64,000 nucleotides of DNA, from contig NW_006920411.1 in the NCBI RefSeq assembly GCF_000344685.1, forward strand, positions 2,790,870-2,854,869. Reading direction: 5' to 3'. A program made the translations under genes and the position numbers. Within the stretch, counting starts at the first letter, position 1; each line of letters begins with the position of its first letter. The stretch is from Gloeophyllum trabeum ATCC 11539. Its lineage: Eukaryota > Basidiomycota > Agaricomycetes > Gloeophyllales > Gloeophyllaceae. The notes beneath the pieces are model-generated. The model ran no database searches, was not told where the DNA came from, and saw only the letters and a program-made list of their open reading frames with translations. Below are positions 1 through 12,158 of this stretch, in pieces.

Positions 1-3000
1 TTGCTGCAAGGAGGGTATTCACATCGACTGAGCACGTACAGATTCCTCACTTCAGAATAATGGAAGGTACCTGTCTTCCTGTCAGCGTTTGTTGCATGCG
101 TATCTGACTACACCGCGTACACGCATAAGGTCCTGATTATACCACCTCCGTCTGTGCCGGCGAGGAGCAGAGTTTAGTAAACCGACAGGCGGCCATCACG
201 CCGGCACCGACCGAGAGCGGGAGTATACTGACTGCTCGCGCAGTCACCCTCTCGATTTTGCAACGTGTTCTGCTGACGCTTGAGTTCCAGATGCGACCCG
301 CACAGTCCGACGGCAGCGTATGTCGAAGCTTACCAAGTTATGAGTCTCAGAGAAATGAGACCCGCTCGCGGTGTCTAGTGCTCATTGCAACATTTGTCCA
401 GTTCCGTCGATCGGATAGTGGTTTCGTGAAAAGACGTTCATTACTCTGCCAGTGGCTTCCCAATTCATCGGAGGACGGTAGCGAGGAATCGCTTGGGCTA
501 TTTCATCTGTACTGATGCGTGCCGACCTACGCCGTCTTTTCGTTGTGGTCTGCATTGCTGGTAAGCTATTCCACCCATGACATACGTGCTGTTGGATCTT
601 CTCGTCAAGCCACGACCACTTCGTGTTCTCGTTTATACCACTGAGTCTTTTTCGGATTTCCCCCGAAGGTCCAGACGCTGCGGAGCACACATGAGTTTAG
701 CAGCCTTGACAGCTCAGACAGTGACAGGAGCAGTCAGATACGCGCAGCAGTCAACTGGGACCTGCGACCCTGTGCGGTGTAATGGCCATAGTTCGATGGC
801 TTCCGCAAATGCCGTCTCCGCCGTGGTCGCCTGTCGATCGATAGACATGGGTACTCTCTGGCTGCTCGTTCGTCGCCCAGTTGTGCTGTTCTCTGGGATG
901 CGAGTCTAGACCACCGTCATTGCTGAGGAAGAAATCAGGATGTCCGCCGTCCTGCTCGACAGGCGGCGACGAAGGGGGAGATCTCTTCGTCTTCAATTAG
1001 ATGCCGTTAACTAACGGAGCTGCAGTATCAGTGCTATCCAAGTCTTCGGTAAGCTCTCCGTGGGCAGCCGGCGGTAACAAGAGGCTTTTGACATATGACG
1101 ACGGTGGCTGAGAGCGCGCCGTCCGAACGGACAGATGGGTCTCGCAATGTAACCTATTGGATGGACGGAGGGTTTGAGATAAATCCCACAGACGACTACT
1201 TCGAAGGCTCGTCGTCATACTTGCTCCCGCCAGCCTTCATAGTTTTCGTAAGTCTAGAACGAACCGAATGGAACGTACATTGCCGCGCTGGATTATCTCG
1301 CCAAAGCCAAGTGAGAAGACGGAGCTCGTGGTCGCGACGCGAACATGAATCTGGCGACTCACACCCACCTCACCCCGAGACAGCCACAGATCCCGCCGCC
1401 CCCTCGAATCTTCGCGCCAATCCCAGCAGGCTCGCTAATCTCAATCTCAGCCCTGCATTGTCCTAGAGAACCTCTTGCTTCTGTCCGCTCGGACGGATCT
1501 TCGCCTGGTCGTCTTCGCCGAGACGACTTGCCTCTGACGCAATCCCTGATTGAATCCTCGACATCCAGGGCAGACGGTGGACGTCACAGCGAACCTACCA
1601 TGGGCCATGTACGCCGTGCAAGTCGGGGAGCCATCGCAAGCATAGCCGAGGATAGACGCAGATCCGGCAGCACAAGCTGCGCTGCCTAGGTATCCCACAA
1701 TGATAACATTATCTTCCGCTCACCTCGGATAATTCGTTACTTCACCTACCTAAATCCGTCTGTTCCGCCTCGCGGAATGCTGGGCGCGCGGGCTTCGAGG
1801 ATAGTCAAGACTTCTCGTGCTGTGAGCACAGGCTGAGATTCGATGTTCGGCGTGGACGAGGCGACAAGCCTACCTGGAAGTACGTCCAGCCTTGATGAGT
1901 TCTGCCAGTGTTCCTCTTCGGGCACCGAGAGAGGGTTCCCCGACGTTGGTTTACAGATCCGGGGGGACGTGCGATATCTGGCTGGAGGGATTCGAGTCCG
2001 AGTTCCAGCTCGGATGTGAGTTCCGCGTCGGACAGGAAACCACTTTGGAAGGGCCAGATAAGTTGTGTCAATCCCAGCATGGCCGCGTTACCCGCCTTCT
2101 CGTAGTGAGATATATTGATGTCTTCATATGCGGGAATGCTCCAAGGCCCAGGCGGCATGCTTCCGCCTTCACACGGAACGGTCCTTGGAAGGAACAGAGA
2201 ATTTCTGCAGATCTGCGCAAGGCCATGTTAGCCGGCCTGTTTCTGTGAGATTATTTGTGGTGATGTCTCTAAACTCGGGAAGGCCCCGAGCGTCGTGGTT
2301 CCGCCTCGGCCAGGAAACAACTTTGGAAAGGACAAGGGAGCTCTGCAGATCCCGTAAGGCTGCGTTACCCACTCCAAGCTGGCAGTGTAGAGCGCATGTA
2401 CGAAGTTCTTTACACTCGCGAAAGCCGTAAGGCCGCAATCGCGGTGGCTCGTCCCACAAGTCCCTGCGTGCAGGAATGCAGCCGCGATTGCTTCGCTATA
2501 TCCACACTGTCCGAGCGTAACACTTTGCATTCTCAACTACTTATCTAGACAAATAGAGACGGCATGCGCTCACAGGCTACCACGACGCCTCCCCTTCTTT
2601 GCCCGTGACACGTCCACGCGCATCGTGAACGCCACTGGAAAGCCAGCCCGGACGTCGAACTTTAGGTGTGCACCAGTCCCAAGTGCAGCATCCCGTCTTC
2701 TCGGAAATTGCCGGTCCGCATACTTGCAGTCGCGGCGCTCCATTCTGGATCCAGCGTTTGGACCACAGAGGCATGCCGAAATCAGCAGTATCGTTCGCGA
2801 GATTGAGGTACGGACGATATGGTCAGCATCGAGCGGAGTCGCCAGATACAGAGGGGCGTTGTCGCGGAGTTTCGCTCCAAGTCCGCGAGAGGCCACATCG
2901 CACGGATGCAGGGATCGGGAGTCGGGAGTCGGTGCGATGTCATACAATTTGAACGTCCATCGGCAGCAGACGTAGTTTAGAAGTCCTGGGTAGTACCCAT

Positions 3001-4872
3001 GTCGTCAGGGCACGCAGTGAAAGGAATCCCATCTCTGCTTTGTGATTCCGTGAAATCCGCGGCCCCGAGCAAGAATACAATATATCACACAACGCATAAG
3101 CAGCAGCGCAAGTAAAAGTTGATCGACTTGTTAGCAGACGGCGGCGCCACCATCAGAAACCAGAAGGATAACACCCGCGTCTCGGAGTGCCAGTCCAGTG
3201 TAACATGTTCAGCAGCAGACGTTTGGAATATCACTTTCAGCGATAGACATGGCTCCCGGACGACCAAAGAAGGCCCGGGACAGCCGAGATATCTGTCAGG
3301 TGCCAGTCAAACAAGCTGCGACGCCTTGGAGGAGGCCCGGAGATAGCGCGGACACCGAGCTGCCGAGGGGGGTGTCCTGGAGGAGACGTTTACAGGACGT
3401 CGAATACCCCGAGCCGTAGCAATATGGGCTGCTGGCTATGACGACACATCAGGTATAGGTACCTTCCGCGGGGAGGGCGGGACGAGTGCGACGGACGCGG
3501 ACGATGGCTGTATCCTTTTCAGCGTTGTACGGGCCAACTGGGATAGGGCGCGGGGCGGTTTGGGCAATAGTGATGTTGGAAGCAGCGTGCGTTTCTGACG
3601 CCGCGGGATATCGCGAGGGGGGGGGGCAGAGTTCGATTGGCAGCGCGTGCGGGCGAGGGCGGCGGGCGGGCCCCTGTAGCAGACGTCACGGACACGAGTC
3701 CTGGATAAGAGAAAGCGTTTCCGCATCGCGTGCACCGAGGACAAGGGCAGGGCGATGGAGAGCGTCGGGATCACATTCGATAGTGGGACTGCTCGTCTAT
3801 AAAGGTGCGCGCGGTCAGGGCCATGGATCACGATACGGGGTGGTTGTTAGATTGCTAAGTACGTCGAGCTGCTCATCGAGCTCTGTTTGAGGAGGTTGGA
3901 AGGTAGGAGGATGGCCTCGACTCGGATGTCGAGGGCACGCGCGAGTCGGAGGCGGCAGAGCGTCGGTGGCGAACGTCGGAGCAACAAACGGCGTGCAGCA
4001 CAGTGTTCCGCGGACATGTAGAAGAGACTGAGGCAGAGGAACAGCAGTAGGCAAGCTGCAGACCCTTCCGCCCAGTTGTCGCAGAGGCATCAGCAGCGAC
4101 GACGAAGAGGTCCACACCGAGTCCACGGTGGACCTTAGGGACCGGCGTCGGCCCTAACCCCAGTATGGCAGGTGGCCTTCCTGTTTGCTTCCTGCACTCC
4201 CTGGCAGTGTGGCCCACCGTCTCGGAACCTAAAGTGCTGCTTTGGTTTGATGATCCAAGTGTCGCTGCGTTCATAGGTTAACGCCACATTAAAATCCAAG
4301 CGGCGAAATGACGATGTTGTTCACAAATGACTTGCCGAGATAGATTAAACATAATCTGTGCTTGGTTGATGGAAGATCCAATTCTGTTGCCAATGCTAAT
4401 GCTAATCAGAAAACGTGGGCTTTGCGGGCCCGCTGCGCCATTGTACAGGTGCGCGCTGCCGCTCGCAGGAACGTTCAACTTGGACACTCGGACGAACGCA
4501 AGCAGGCCTTCCATGCGACCCCCGTCTGTCTGCAGTTTACATATGTTTTTATTTTGCCAGGGCTGCCGGCGGAACATGGCAGTATGCAAAGTACGACAGA
4601 AGCAGGCTCGTCGAAGCTGCGCCTGCGCATTCGAAGATCGCGCAAAGCCTCGAATCTTGCGCCAGATGCAACGCTCATCTATCTGAGATCGCCGTCCCAT
4701 CTCGTCCCGTCCGATGTTTTCGTGGTCTCGCTGTCGTCGACGTACGACCGCCTGTCCTCGCTTCCGCTCCACGGCCAGCCACGCCAGACATATAAGAACT
4801 GGCAATGCTCAGCCATGTTTCTCCATCGACATCGTCGTCTATCCGCTTTCTGTTTGAAAAGCTATCGCAAAA
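1..4872. other. Left-end region without a supportable gene
   Basis: No reading frame here shows a conserved motif, a plausible chain of spliced exons or coding-like composition on either strand. The open frames are short, overlap each other on both strands and many rely on non-ATG starts. The only internal structure I see is the degenerate tandem repeat around 2.0-2.44 kb, plus GC-rich stretches with homopolymer G runs near 3.6 kb. It may be ancient decayed repeat DNA or a long intergenic region upstream of the CFA synthase gene. Confidence 0.5.
2020..2440. repeat. Degenerate tandem repeat, three units of about 139 bp
   Basis: Three successive units start near 2022, 2160 and 2300. Each begins with a TTCCGC core followed by a GGAAAC/GGAACG block and a CTTTGGAA or CCTTGGAA block, then by AGATCTGC/AGATCCCG-like and GTTACCC-like segments. 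The units have clearly diverged, and the last one is incomplete. No reading frame is conserved between units, so this looks like non-coding satellite-like or decayed transposon sequence. Confidence 0.55.
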
Positions 4873-6816
4873 ATGGGCCTGTCTTACTCCTCTGCTAGCT
4901 CTTCTTCGTGCGTTCCTGCCCCCTCGCAAGCGCTATCCACGAGGCCTCCAACGCCGTCGCTCGCCTCCCTTACGAGTCCCCGCTCATGGTTGGTATCATT
5001 AGGTTAGTACTGCTCTCTTCATTTCGCATCTGCGCAGACTTACAGCCCCGTGCTCCTGCATTAGCACGCAGCTCGCTATTGTCCGTTCTACAGCATTCGA
5101 TCAAAACTGGCTCGCTCGCGATTCACGATGTGGACGGCTCTATCCACCGTTTCGGCCGGCGGAACAAGTCCCAAAGTAACGACATCACGCTTAGAGTCAC
5201 CAACGACGAGTTTTGGATACGCGTCGTGGTGTAAGTCGCCGTCTTTCCATAGCCCAAGCCTTGACTTCATCTGACACACCGCATCGTTTCCAGATCCAGC
5301 GATCTCGGGTGTACGTGCCTCTCGAGTCGCATTACAGCGCCTAACTGACACATCGCATTGTTCCAATTAACAGTCAGCGAAGCGTACATATACGGCGACG
5401 TCGAAATCTCAGATCTCAACGGCGTCATGGAAGTACGTGCGCTGTGATCCGCGTCGGACCTCACTTACTGAACGACTGTGCCCTCCCGATGGACGTGCAG
5501 CTCTACCTCGATAATGCAGAGATGATCTCGAGCCTGCCCTCGGCGCTCGCGCGGCTCTCGGCGACGTTCTCTGCGCTGTCCAGCGCGTTCTTCGGACAGT
5601 CGAAGGCGCGCGCGCTCGCGAACGTCGTCGTGAGCTACGACCAGAGCAACGAGCTGTTCAAGGTTCGTCCGCGGGTCCAACAGGGATTGTCCATCCGGCT
5701 CACAGTGACTGCTTTCGCAGGCGTTCCTGAGCCGCGAGATGATGTATTCCTGCGCGCTGTGGGGTCCTGAAGAGGGCGGCGTCGAGGGCGACGGCGACGG
5801 CGGCCGGGACGCGGAGAAGCACGAGGAGACGGAGTGCGATCTCGAGCAGGCGCAGATGCGCAAGATCCACTACGTGCTGCGCAAGGCGAAAGTTGGGTAC
5901 GGGAGCCGCGTGCTCGAGGTCGGCAGCGGCTGGGGCGCGCTCGCGATCGTGGTGAGTAGTCATCGCATCAGCGCCGCGTCTTCGGGCATTGACGCTGGGA
6001 CGGACAGGCTGCGAGGGACTATGGGTGTACCGTGCACAGCCTCACGCTGTCCGTGGAGCAGAAGAAGCTCGCGGAGGAGCGGATCCGCGAGGCGGGCGTG
6101 GAGGATCGGGTGGTGGTGCATTTGATGGACTACCGGGACGTTCTGAGCAAGCCGGAGTGGGCGGGCTGGTTCGACGCCTTCGTGAGCGTCGAGATGGTCG
6201 AGCATGTCGGAGCGAAGGTGAGTAGATGCCTGATAGCGGGAAGGGAACGACGGAGCTCACGGGGAGATGGTAGTATTATAACACCTACTTCAAGGTGATG
6301 GATTACGCGCTCAAGGATAAGGACTCGACTGCTGTTATCAGCTGCAGTACTTTCCCTGAGTCGAGGTATTCAGAGTATCAGTACGTCTACGGAAGAACTT
6401 GACTTGCGGGCTTATGCTGACTGTATGATTAGGGCGGAAGACTTTATGCGCCGGTATATGTGGCCGAACTCGTGCCTCCCGAGCGCGACGACGCTCGTCA
6501 ACGCGGCACAGGCAGGCACGCAGGGCCGGCTCATGCTCGAGGGCGTCGAGAACCACGCCGCGCGTGAGTACCTCCTCCCCGCTCTTCAGTCATCATCATG
6601 CCTGATATGAATGCGGTTCCGGCAGACTACCCGCGGACGCTGCGCACCTGGTCGAGCCGCTTCGCAGCGAACGTGCACCGCGAGCTGCTGCCGTTCGCGA
6701 GCGGCGAGGCGTACGCGGCGTTCGAGCGCAAGTGGCGGTATTTCTTCGCGTATGCGGAGGTGGGCTTCTTGAAGGGGTGGATAACGTGCCATATGCTGTG
6801 TTTTAAGCGCAATTGA
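4873..6816 (+). CDS. cfs1: Cyclopropane-fatty-acyl-phospholipid synthase (Cfs1-type)
   Basis: SAM-dependent methyltransferase that would add a methylene bridge to unsaturated acyl chains of phospholipids. Ten exons join in frame: 4873-4992, 5046-5230, 5294-5310, 5374-5432, 5501-5662, 5721-5951, 6008-6217, 6274-6380, 6433-6563 and 6626-6816, about 470 aa. The SAM-binding motif VLEVGSGWGALAIV lies across exon 6, followed by the family segment HSLTLSVEQKKLAEE, FVSVEMVEHVGAK and the YNTYFK block. The N-terminal region with GFSEAYIYGDV is also typical. The ATG at 4873 was chosen because a 53-nt intron then brings it exactly into the frame of exon 2. Coprinopsis cfs1 is known to be needed for fruiting; a fruiting role here is inference. 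The C-terminus is short and ends in WITCHMLCFKRN. Confidence 0.9.
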
Positions 6817-7313
6817 GGAGTGCCGGGGGGGTTTGGCTTGTCGTTTTCGTACTTTCGTTCTTTCATTCTTTTCCTTTTGTCTATTTCGGCGTACGCTCGC
6901 TTTTTCCTCCTGGACTTGTCCGCTTTCATTCTCGGACTTGGTGATACCTGCCTGCAGACGTTCTCTCCCTGTTCTTTTCTTCTATGGACTTCCTTTTTAC
7001 TCACTCCGGCGATGATAGATTTAGAAGATCGATTAGTAGTACTTAGACAAATAGATGTATCCGTACCCCATCTGTCGTGTAATGATTTCGTTCCTTTCTG
7101 TCAGTGTGCCCGCTCCGAGTCGAGAGGACTTTTGAGCGTTTACCACCTGGATTGAATGTCAATTTACATAGGGCGGTAAAGCGCGCGCTTACTGCTCAAG
7201 CCGTGGGTCTGAAAATAGACCGCGGACGGACACGAGGAGACAGCGTTGCCCACAAGTTGCCCAGGTCGGCCACGTATCGACTCTTGACCATTGACCACGT
7301 ACTGGACGAAAGG
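6817..7313. other. Spacer between cfs1 and the NLR-like gene
   Basis: The first part is T-rich with runs of TTTC and CTTT and is likely the 3' UTR and terminator region of the upstream gene. The rest should hold the promoter of the gene starting at 7314. No further gene is seen. Confidence 0.4.
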
Positions 7314-9803
7314 ATGTCTTCCCCCAGACCGGAAGCGGAACGCTTAGGGTCGAGAAGTGTAGTGTTAGCGAACCTCCGCGAGGCGCTGACCGTCGTCGCG
7401 AACGTGGCGGACGGCGGGATCAACGTACCTTTCGTGAAAGGAGCGATGCAGATCGCCGTCCAGGTTATCGATGCGGCAGAGGTACGTATGCGCCAGCCGG
7501 TATGAAGCAGCGCAGGATACTGAGCTGAGGCTTGTCGGTGTATGATGCAGTTGGTGCGGAAGAACAAGGAGGATTGTCGAGAAGTTGCGGCAATGGCTGC
7601 TCAGACGATGCTGAACCTGATCAAGCCACTGCAAGGGAAGGACGAGGGCGACATCACCGAAGCCCTGCGGGATCAGCTGGGCGATCTTCAATTGTGAGTT
7701 GCGACTGATGCTTGATCTAGGATCAGTGCTCATCGATGCATCGTGTCTCACAGGAAGCTGTCTGAGGTTTGTTGAGCGATGGAGGACATGGCAAGGCGGA
7801 AAAGCATCAAGAGACTCCTTGCTCGAAAAGCAGACAATGAGATGATTGCGAGCTGGAAGGAATTTCTCAGCAATGCACGGTGGCAGTCCTTGGTACGTGT
7901 TGAAACCTGCAGCTTTTCTATATTCCTGAGATGAAGAATTTACTGCACAGCAACATGGAGACATAAATACCCAAATGGGCATTGCAAAATCCAACAGAAA
8001 ACTTGATCATATCAGCAAGAGGCTTGAGATGTTTTCTATCTCAGCTAGGGTATGTGTCCAATACTACTCTCTAGAGATTGGCTAATGATGTTGCAGGATG
8101 AACAAGTCCTGGACAGCAGTAGGTGGGTGTCAAGCATAGTAACCTAATAGGTTTTGGCTAATATTCCCTGCAGCATTCTCTTGTCCAGCACACCCCCTCC
8201 AATGCCAGCTGTCTTTCATGGCAGAGAGGGTGAAGTGTCAGATGCTGTGGCTACCATCCTGGGAACTTCCTGCATATCACCATCTCATCTTGCTATCCTT
8301 GGTTCTGGAGGGATGGGGAAGACTTCTCTGGCTCTAGCGATTCTTCACCATGAACAAGTCAAGGAACACTTCAAGAAGCATATCTACTTTGTTCCTTGTG
8401 AATCAGCAACCAGTCCTGAACAGCTGGTATCCCACATTACTAGTGTCCTCAGAGTCCAGAAAGTGAAAGACCAAGACATACTCACATGCCTTGACATTTT
8501 CCTGCGAGCTGTGCCTGAGCTCCTCCTTGTCCTGGACAATTTTGAAACCCCCTACCATAACTCAGAAAATACCCAGCAGATTGTGGAAATTCTTGGAAGA
8601 ATAGGCTGTATTCCCCAAGTGACTATCATAGTCACCATGAGAGGGGATTCTACTCCCAGAGGGACTCTTTGGGGAGTGCCACTTTATGCAGGATCTCTAC
8701 CTCCAGAAGCCTCCGTCAAGACTTTTGCAGATATCTCACAGAAAGATGCAAAGGACCCAAAGCTTTCTCAGTTGCTGGCCAAGATTGACCATGTCCCTCT
8801 AGCAGTCACATTGGTGTCTAACCTGGCCAAGGTGGAGTCAGTATCAAATCTTCTCAGACAGTGGGAGAGGCGAAAGACAGCCATGCTTAAGGATGAGACT
8901 GGAAATGCCAAGGACAATAATGTGGAAGTCTCAATTGAGATGTCAATCCAGAGCAAGATTGTGGAGGCACAGACAGATGCACTACCACTGCTGGCAATCA
9001 TATCATATCTCCCAGATGGCTTGCTGGATCCATACTCTGAAGATACTCACCCTGGAACACAGAAATGGGGGGTCATGACAAGTCTAATGAAAGGGAGGGA
9101 GGATGCTGTCACAGCCCTCTCAAGAACGGGACTGGTACAGAAGACTGTTGGTGGTTTCAATACCCTTTCACCAATCAGGCAGTATGTGCTGAAGCAATAT
9201 CCCCCATCTGAAGAGCACCTGAGGATACTGGAAGCATACTACATCAACCTCCTTTGTGGGTCCCATCCAGAGCATCACAGTGATATCCACCACCACCTGT
9301 CAGTTGAGGCTGGCAATGTTATGTGGTTGGTCAAGGACAGGACCCAGAACCAGTCACCAGTACCCCCAGGTTTGCTAGAAGCAGCATACAATATGTCTAG
9401 CTTCCTGCATAAACATTTCAGATATGATGAAGCTATCCAGATGCTCCTGCAGGCCCTCCAAGGTTACGAGGAGATAGGGGACAAGCATGGAGTGACTGGA
9501 TGCCTTGAGAGTCTGGGTGACATTTTCTGCATGATGTCCAGATATGAGGAAGCTGCTCTGAAGCTGCAGGAGGCTCTCCAAGGCTACAAGGAGATAGGGG
9601 ACACGCATGGAGTGGCAGGTTACTTGTGGAGTTTGGGGGTCATCTTGAAGAATGCTGCAAGATATGATGAAGCTACAGAGAAGCTGGAGCTGTCCCTGGA
9701 AGCCTACAGAAGCATTGGGAGTGAGAGGGCCAAAGCTCTCTGTGTTTGGCATCTGGATGAGATCTCAAGGATCAAGGGTGGGGGTGGTCATACCTTGTCA
9801 TAG
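7314..9803 (+). pseudogene. NLR-like STAND protein: helical N-domain, NB-ARC, TPR, with an in-frame stop
   Basis: Exons 7314-7481, 7551-7693, 7754-7892, 7951-8049, 8097-8122 and 8174-9803 join in one frame of about 734 codons. The first about 185 residues are helical and resemble the MLKL-like/four-helix N-domain of basidiomycete NLR-like proteins (NANVADGGINVPFVKGAMQI, then IKRLLARKADNE). Next comes an NB-ARC-type NTPase with Walker A GSGGMGKTS near residue 235 and Walker B LLLVLDNFE near 310. Three TPRs lie at the C-terminus. A TGA at 7773-7775 (codon 111) is in frame with both flanks, and no alternative acceptor that I tested removes it. An ATG at 7779 could restart translation without most of the N-domain. 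STAND proteins act as ligand-gated switches in non-self recognition; that role is inferred. The large last exon is AT-richer than exons 1-2. Confidence 0.75.
9420..9755 (+). repeat. TPR-coding tandem repeat with exact 120-nt period
   Basis: Units start at 9420, 9540 and 9660 with AGATATGATGAAGCT or a close variant. Each encodes a 40-residue TPR beginning RYDEA or RYEEA and containing ALQGYEEIGD or ALQGYKEIGD. The first two units are much more alike in DNA than TPRs need to be, which suggests recent duplication or gene conversion. The third unit is partly diverged (LSLEAYRSIGS). Such arrays in fungal STAND proteins are the presumed ligand-sensing part. Confidence 0.8.
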
Positions 9804-10133
9804 AATGGAATTAGATGTGCAATCACTGTCTTGCCTATGGACTTGTCACTTTTAGCACTACTTTCCAGTTGTAAGTATGAGTAGTAGCATTTGTTTAACC
9901 AGATCCATGTAGCTTTGAAGGTTTACAGCAATAGCAAGTATGCTTCAATATATCTGACATTCCTTTCATGACACCTTCATGACCATCATGCTCAATCTGT
10001 ATGATCATAATACTCCTGAATTACAAATGTAAAGCAGTGAATGACTCCCTACCTACCATGCAAATGTCTACTGCAATATACCCTATCTTGCAACCAATCT
10101 CAGACTGGAACATTTAGTCTTGTTACCTACAAG
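9804..10133. other. AT-rich spacer between convergent genes
   Basis: This stretch follows the NLR-like stop and precedes the stop of the minus-strand Rab escort gene. It is AT-rich and has no coding signal, so it probably contains the two 3' UTRs. Confidence 0.4.
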
Positions 10134-11979
10134 CTACCAACTATCTTCCTCCTCATCCTGATTCTCTAACGGCGGCCATAGACCTTCAACTGTACCCGCT
10201 TGCCCCGGACGCAGCAGGTGCACTGCATGCCTAAACAGAGCCTCGGCATTGCAAGCCGCATCATCCATGCTCTCCGGGAGCAAAGGCGATGAAGGCGGAG
10301 TCACGAGCACGCGTGAAGAAGAGTCGGCTGTTGATAGTCGAGGGTACAGTTCTCGGTGACCGTTGATGGTGTAGAAGACCGAGAACAGTGCCTCGGGAGG
10401 AGTGGAGATGGTGGTGACGGAAGAGAGGGTAGCTTGTAGGTAGGGCTTCAGGAGCGTCTCAGCTGAACAGGGGGTCGAATCTTGGCTGTCAATCGGCATG
10501 GAGATGTATGCGATGCCTATGCCAAAGGGCGTTAACGGTATGTAGACTATAAGGTGAGTAGACAACAAGACGGGGGGGAGTTACTCACACTTGCCGGCAG
10601 GAGTGGACATGGTTCCCTCGCCGGTTAACAGCACAGTCGCGGACGCAGTCGCCGATGCTCCCGGTAGAGATCCCGGCGGGAAGACGAGCACAGCGGTGTC
10701 CACCTTCGATTGCGGTTCAGCGTCCGACTCCACAGGTAGATCAGCGTCGGCAGAAGTCAGACTAGGGTCTTCGCTGCCGGCCAATGTCTGTTGCGAAGGA
10801 GATGTCGGGAAAATGACGGGCCCGTCGAAGATTGCTATGCATCGAGCAACTGAAGAAGTCCCTTGAGAGGCGTCGAGGGTGTCGGGAGGGAGCAAACCAG
10901 CGATGGAACGCAGCTCCGGGGATACATAGTCGGGTGAGGAGATGATCAGGTCGGCTGTCAGGCGGTCTTCGAGGTCATCGAGCTGCAAGGAGAACGCGGG
11001 CTCGGTGCCGTCTGGGGGAGAGGACAACTCGATGTGGGTGATGGAGAGGATCTTGCGGCCGAGGATATATACGCCGCCGTGGACTGCTGACGCGCGGCAG
11101 AACCCCTGCGCGATCTCGCCCGCGCCGCCGTATTGCCCTACGAGGAAGGGGGACGCACCGTACCGGCCTGAGGAGAGCAGGTAGCGTCTGATACGGTGCA
11201 GCGCGGGTAGTGTCGGATCTGTAATCGTCGTTCGTGGGGATAAAACACTCGAGAGACGGGGGACGAACCAAAAGAAGATGTACAGAACGCGAGCGCGTAG
11301 GTTATAGCGTCGATGACGTCCTGCTTTAGCGAGAACTTGTTGCGGAGGAAGTCCGGGAAAGGGGTAGTCTCGTTACCGGCAAGCTCGGGCTTGCCTTCGA
11401 ACTCGCCTGAGGCAAACATCAGGAACCGCATAAGTCGTCTCTTATCAACGAGACTGAGGTCCTTGCTCTTGAAGACATCCTCTTTGCTACCCGGGACGTT
11501 TCGCACTTTGCCCAAGCGGTCGAATACCGCGATGCGCTCGAGCAGCTTGTAGCCGCCATAGCGCGACACACCTGAGCCAATGAGAGAGGATGTTGCGGGT
11601 CCGTTCGAGGGGATCACAGAAGGGGAGAGGGACAGGGAGTATTGTCGAGAGTTGGGGAGAACTGACCCCGAGCGCGATACCGAGCGGAACTTGGCCCTCT
11701 GAGCAGCAGCATATCGTGACGGCTCGGACGCAGAGCTTGAAAGTGTCCTTTCGTCGGCCCACTGAGCGAGCTCGTCCAGAGTCAAGCTGGCCTCATCGCC
11801 GCCATAGTAAGGGTTCTCGTCGAGATGCGCTACCTTGAATCCCGCCTTGGACAGCGCCCTGGCAAGAAAGCGTAAGAAACATATTATTTCCTGATTGCAG
11901 CGAGCGGCGCCCACGCAGCAGTAATGGATTCCGTCAAGCCAGTCCCGAGGACAATAACCTCAAAGTGCGTCTCCGACAT
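10134..11979 (-). CDS. MRS6: Rab escort protein (Rab geranylgeranyltransferase component A)
   Basis: Presents Rab GTPases to the geranylgeranyl transferase and delivers the prenylated protein to membranes; a GDI-superfamily protein. Exon 1 (11979-11915) starts MSETHFEVIVLGTGLTES, the dinucleotide-fold start of the family. Exon 2 begins at 11858 with KAGFKVAHLDENPYYGG. The region SRYGGYKLLE, followed by VPGSKEDVFKSKDLS and KRRLMRFLMF, matches escort protein rather than plain GDI, as does the extended WADE segment after NPYYGG. A C-terminal domain follows (GGVYILGRKILSITHI, later STPPEALFSVFY). An intron splits the C-terminal part near 10.57 kb. It is divergent from the nucleolin-like gene, with about 180 bp between the two ATGs. 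GDI proper is the main alternative and is less likely. Confidence 0.85.
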
Positions 11980-12158
11980 AACACAGACGAGCACTTGGAC
12001 TTTGCGAGCGGACGCGGTGGCGGGTGGCGGTGCGCTTCAGCTGAGAGTCACGTGAACAAAATTTTAGGAAGTAATTTCGTGAGCCTGCTTCCGCTCCCTC
12101 AAGCGTCCCTTGTCTCTTGTCCCCCACTGCACCTGCTCGCCGACAATTTGTTTCACTC

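Noticed and set aside
3436..4274. Possible genes at 3.4-4.3 kb on both strands
   Set aside because: Overlapping frames on both strands in GC-rich DNA, no motifs, and no sensible intron pattern.
6626..7313. Hydrophobic frame at 6820-7155 as a membrane protein
   Set aside because: It comes from the T-rich 3' UTR of cfs1 and has no start context or family signal.
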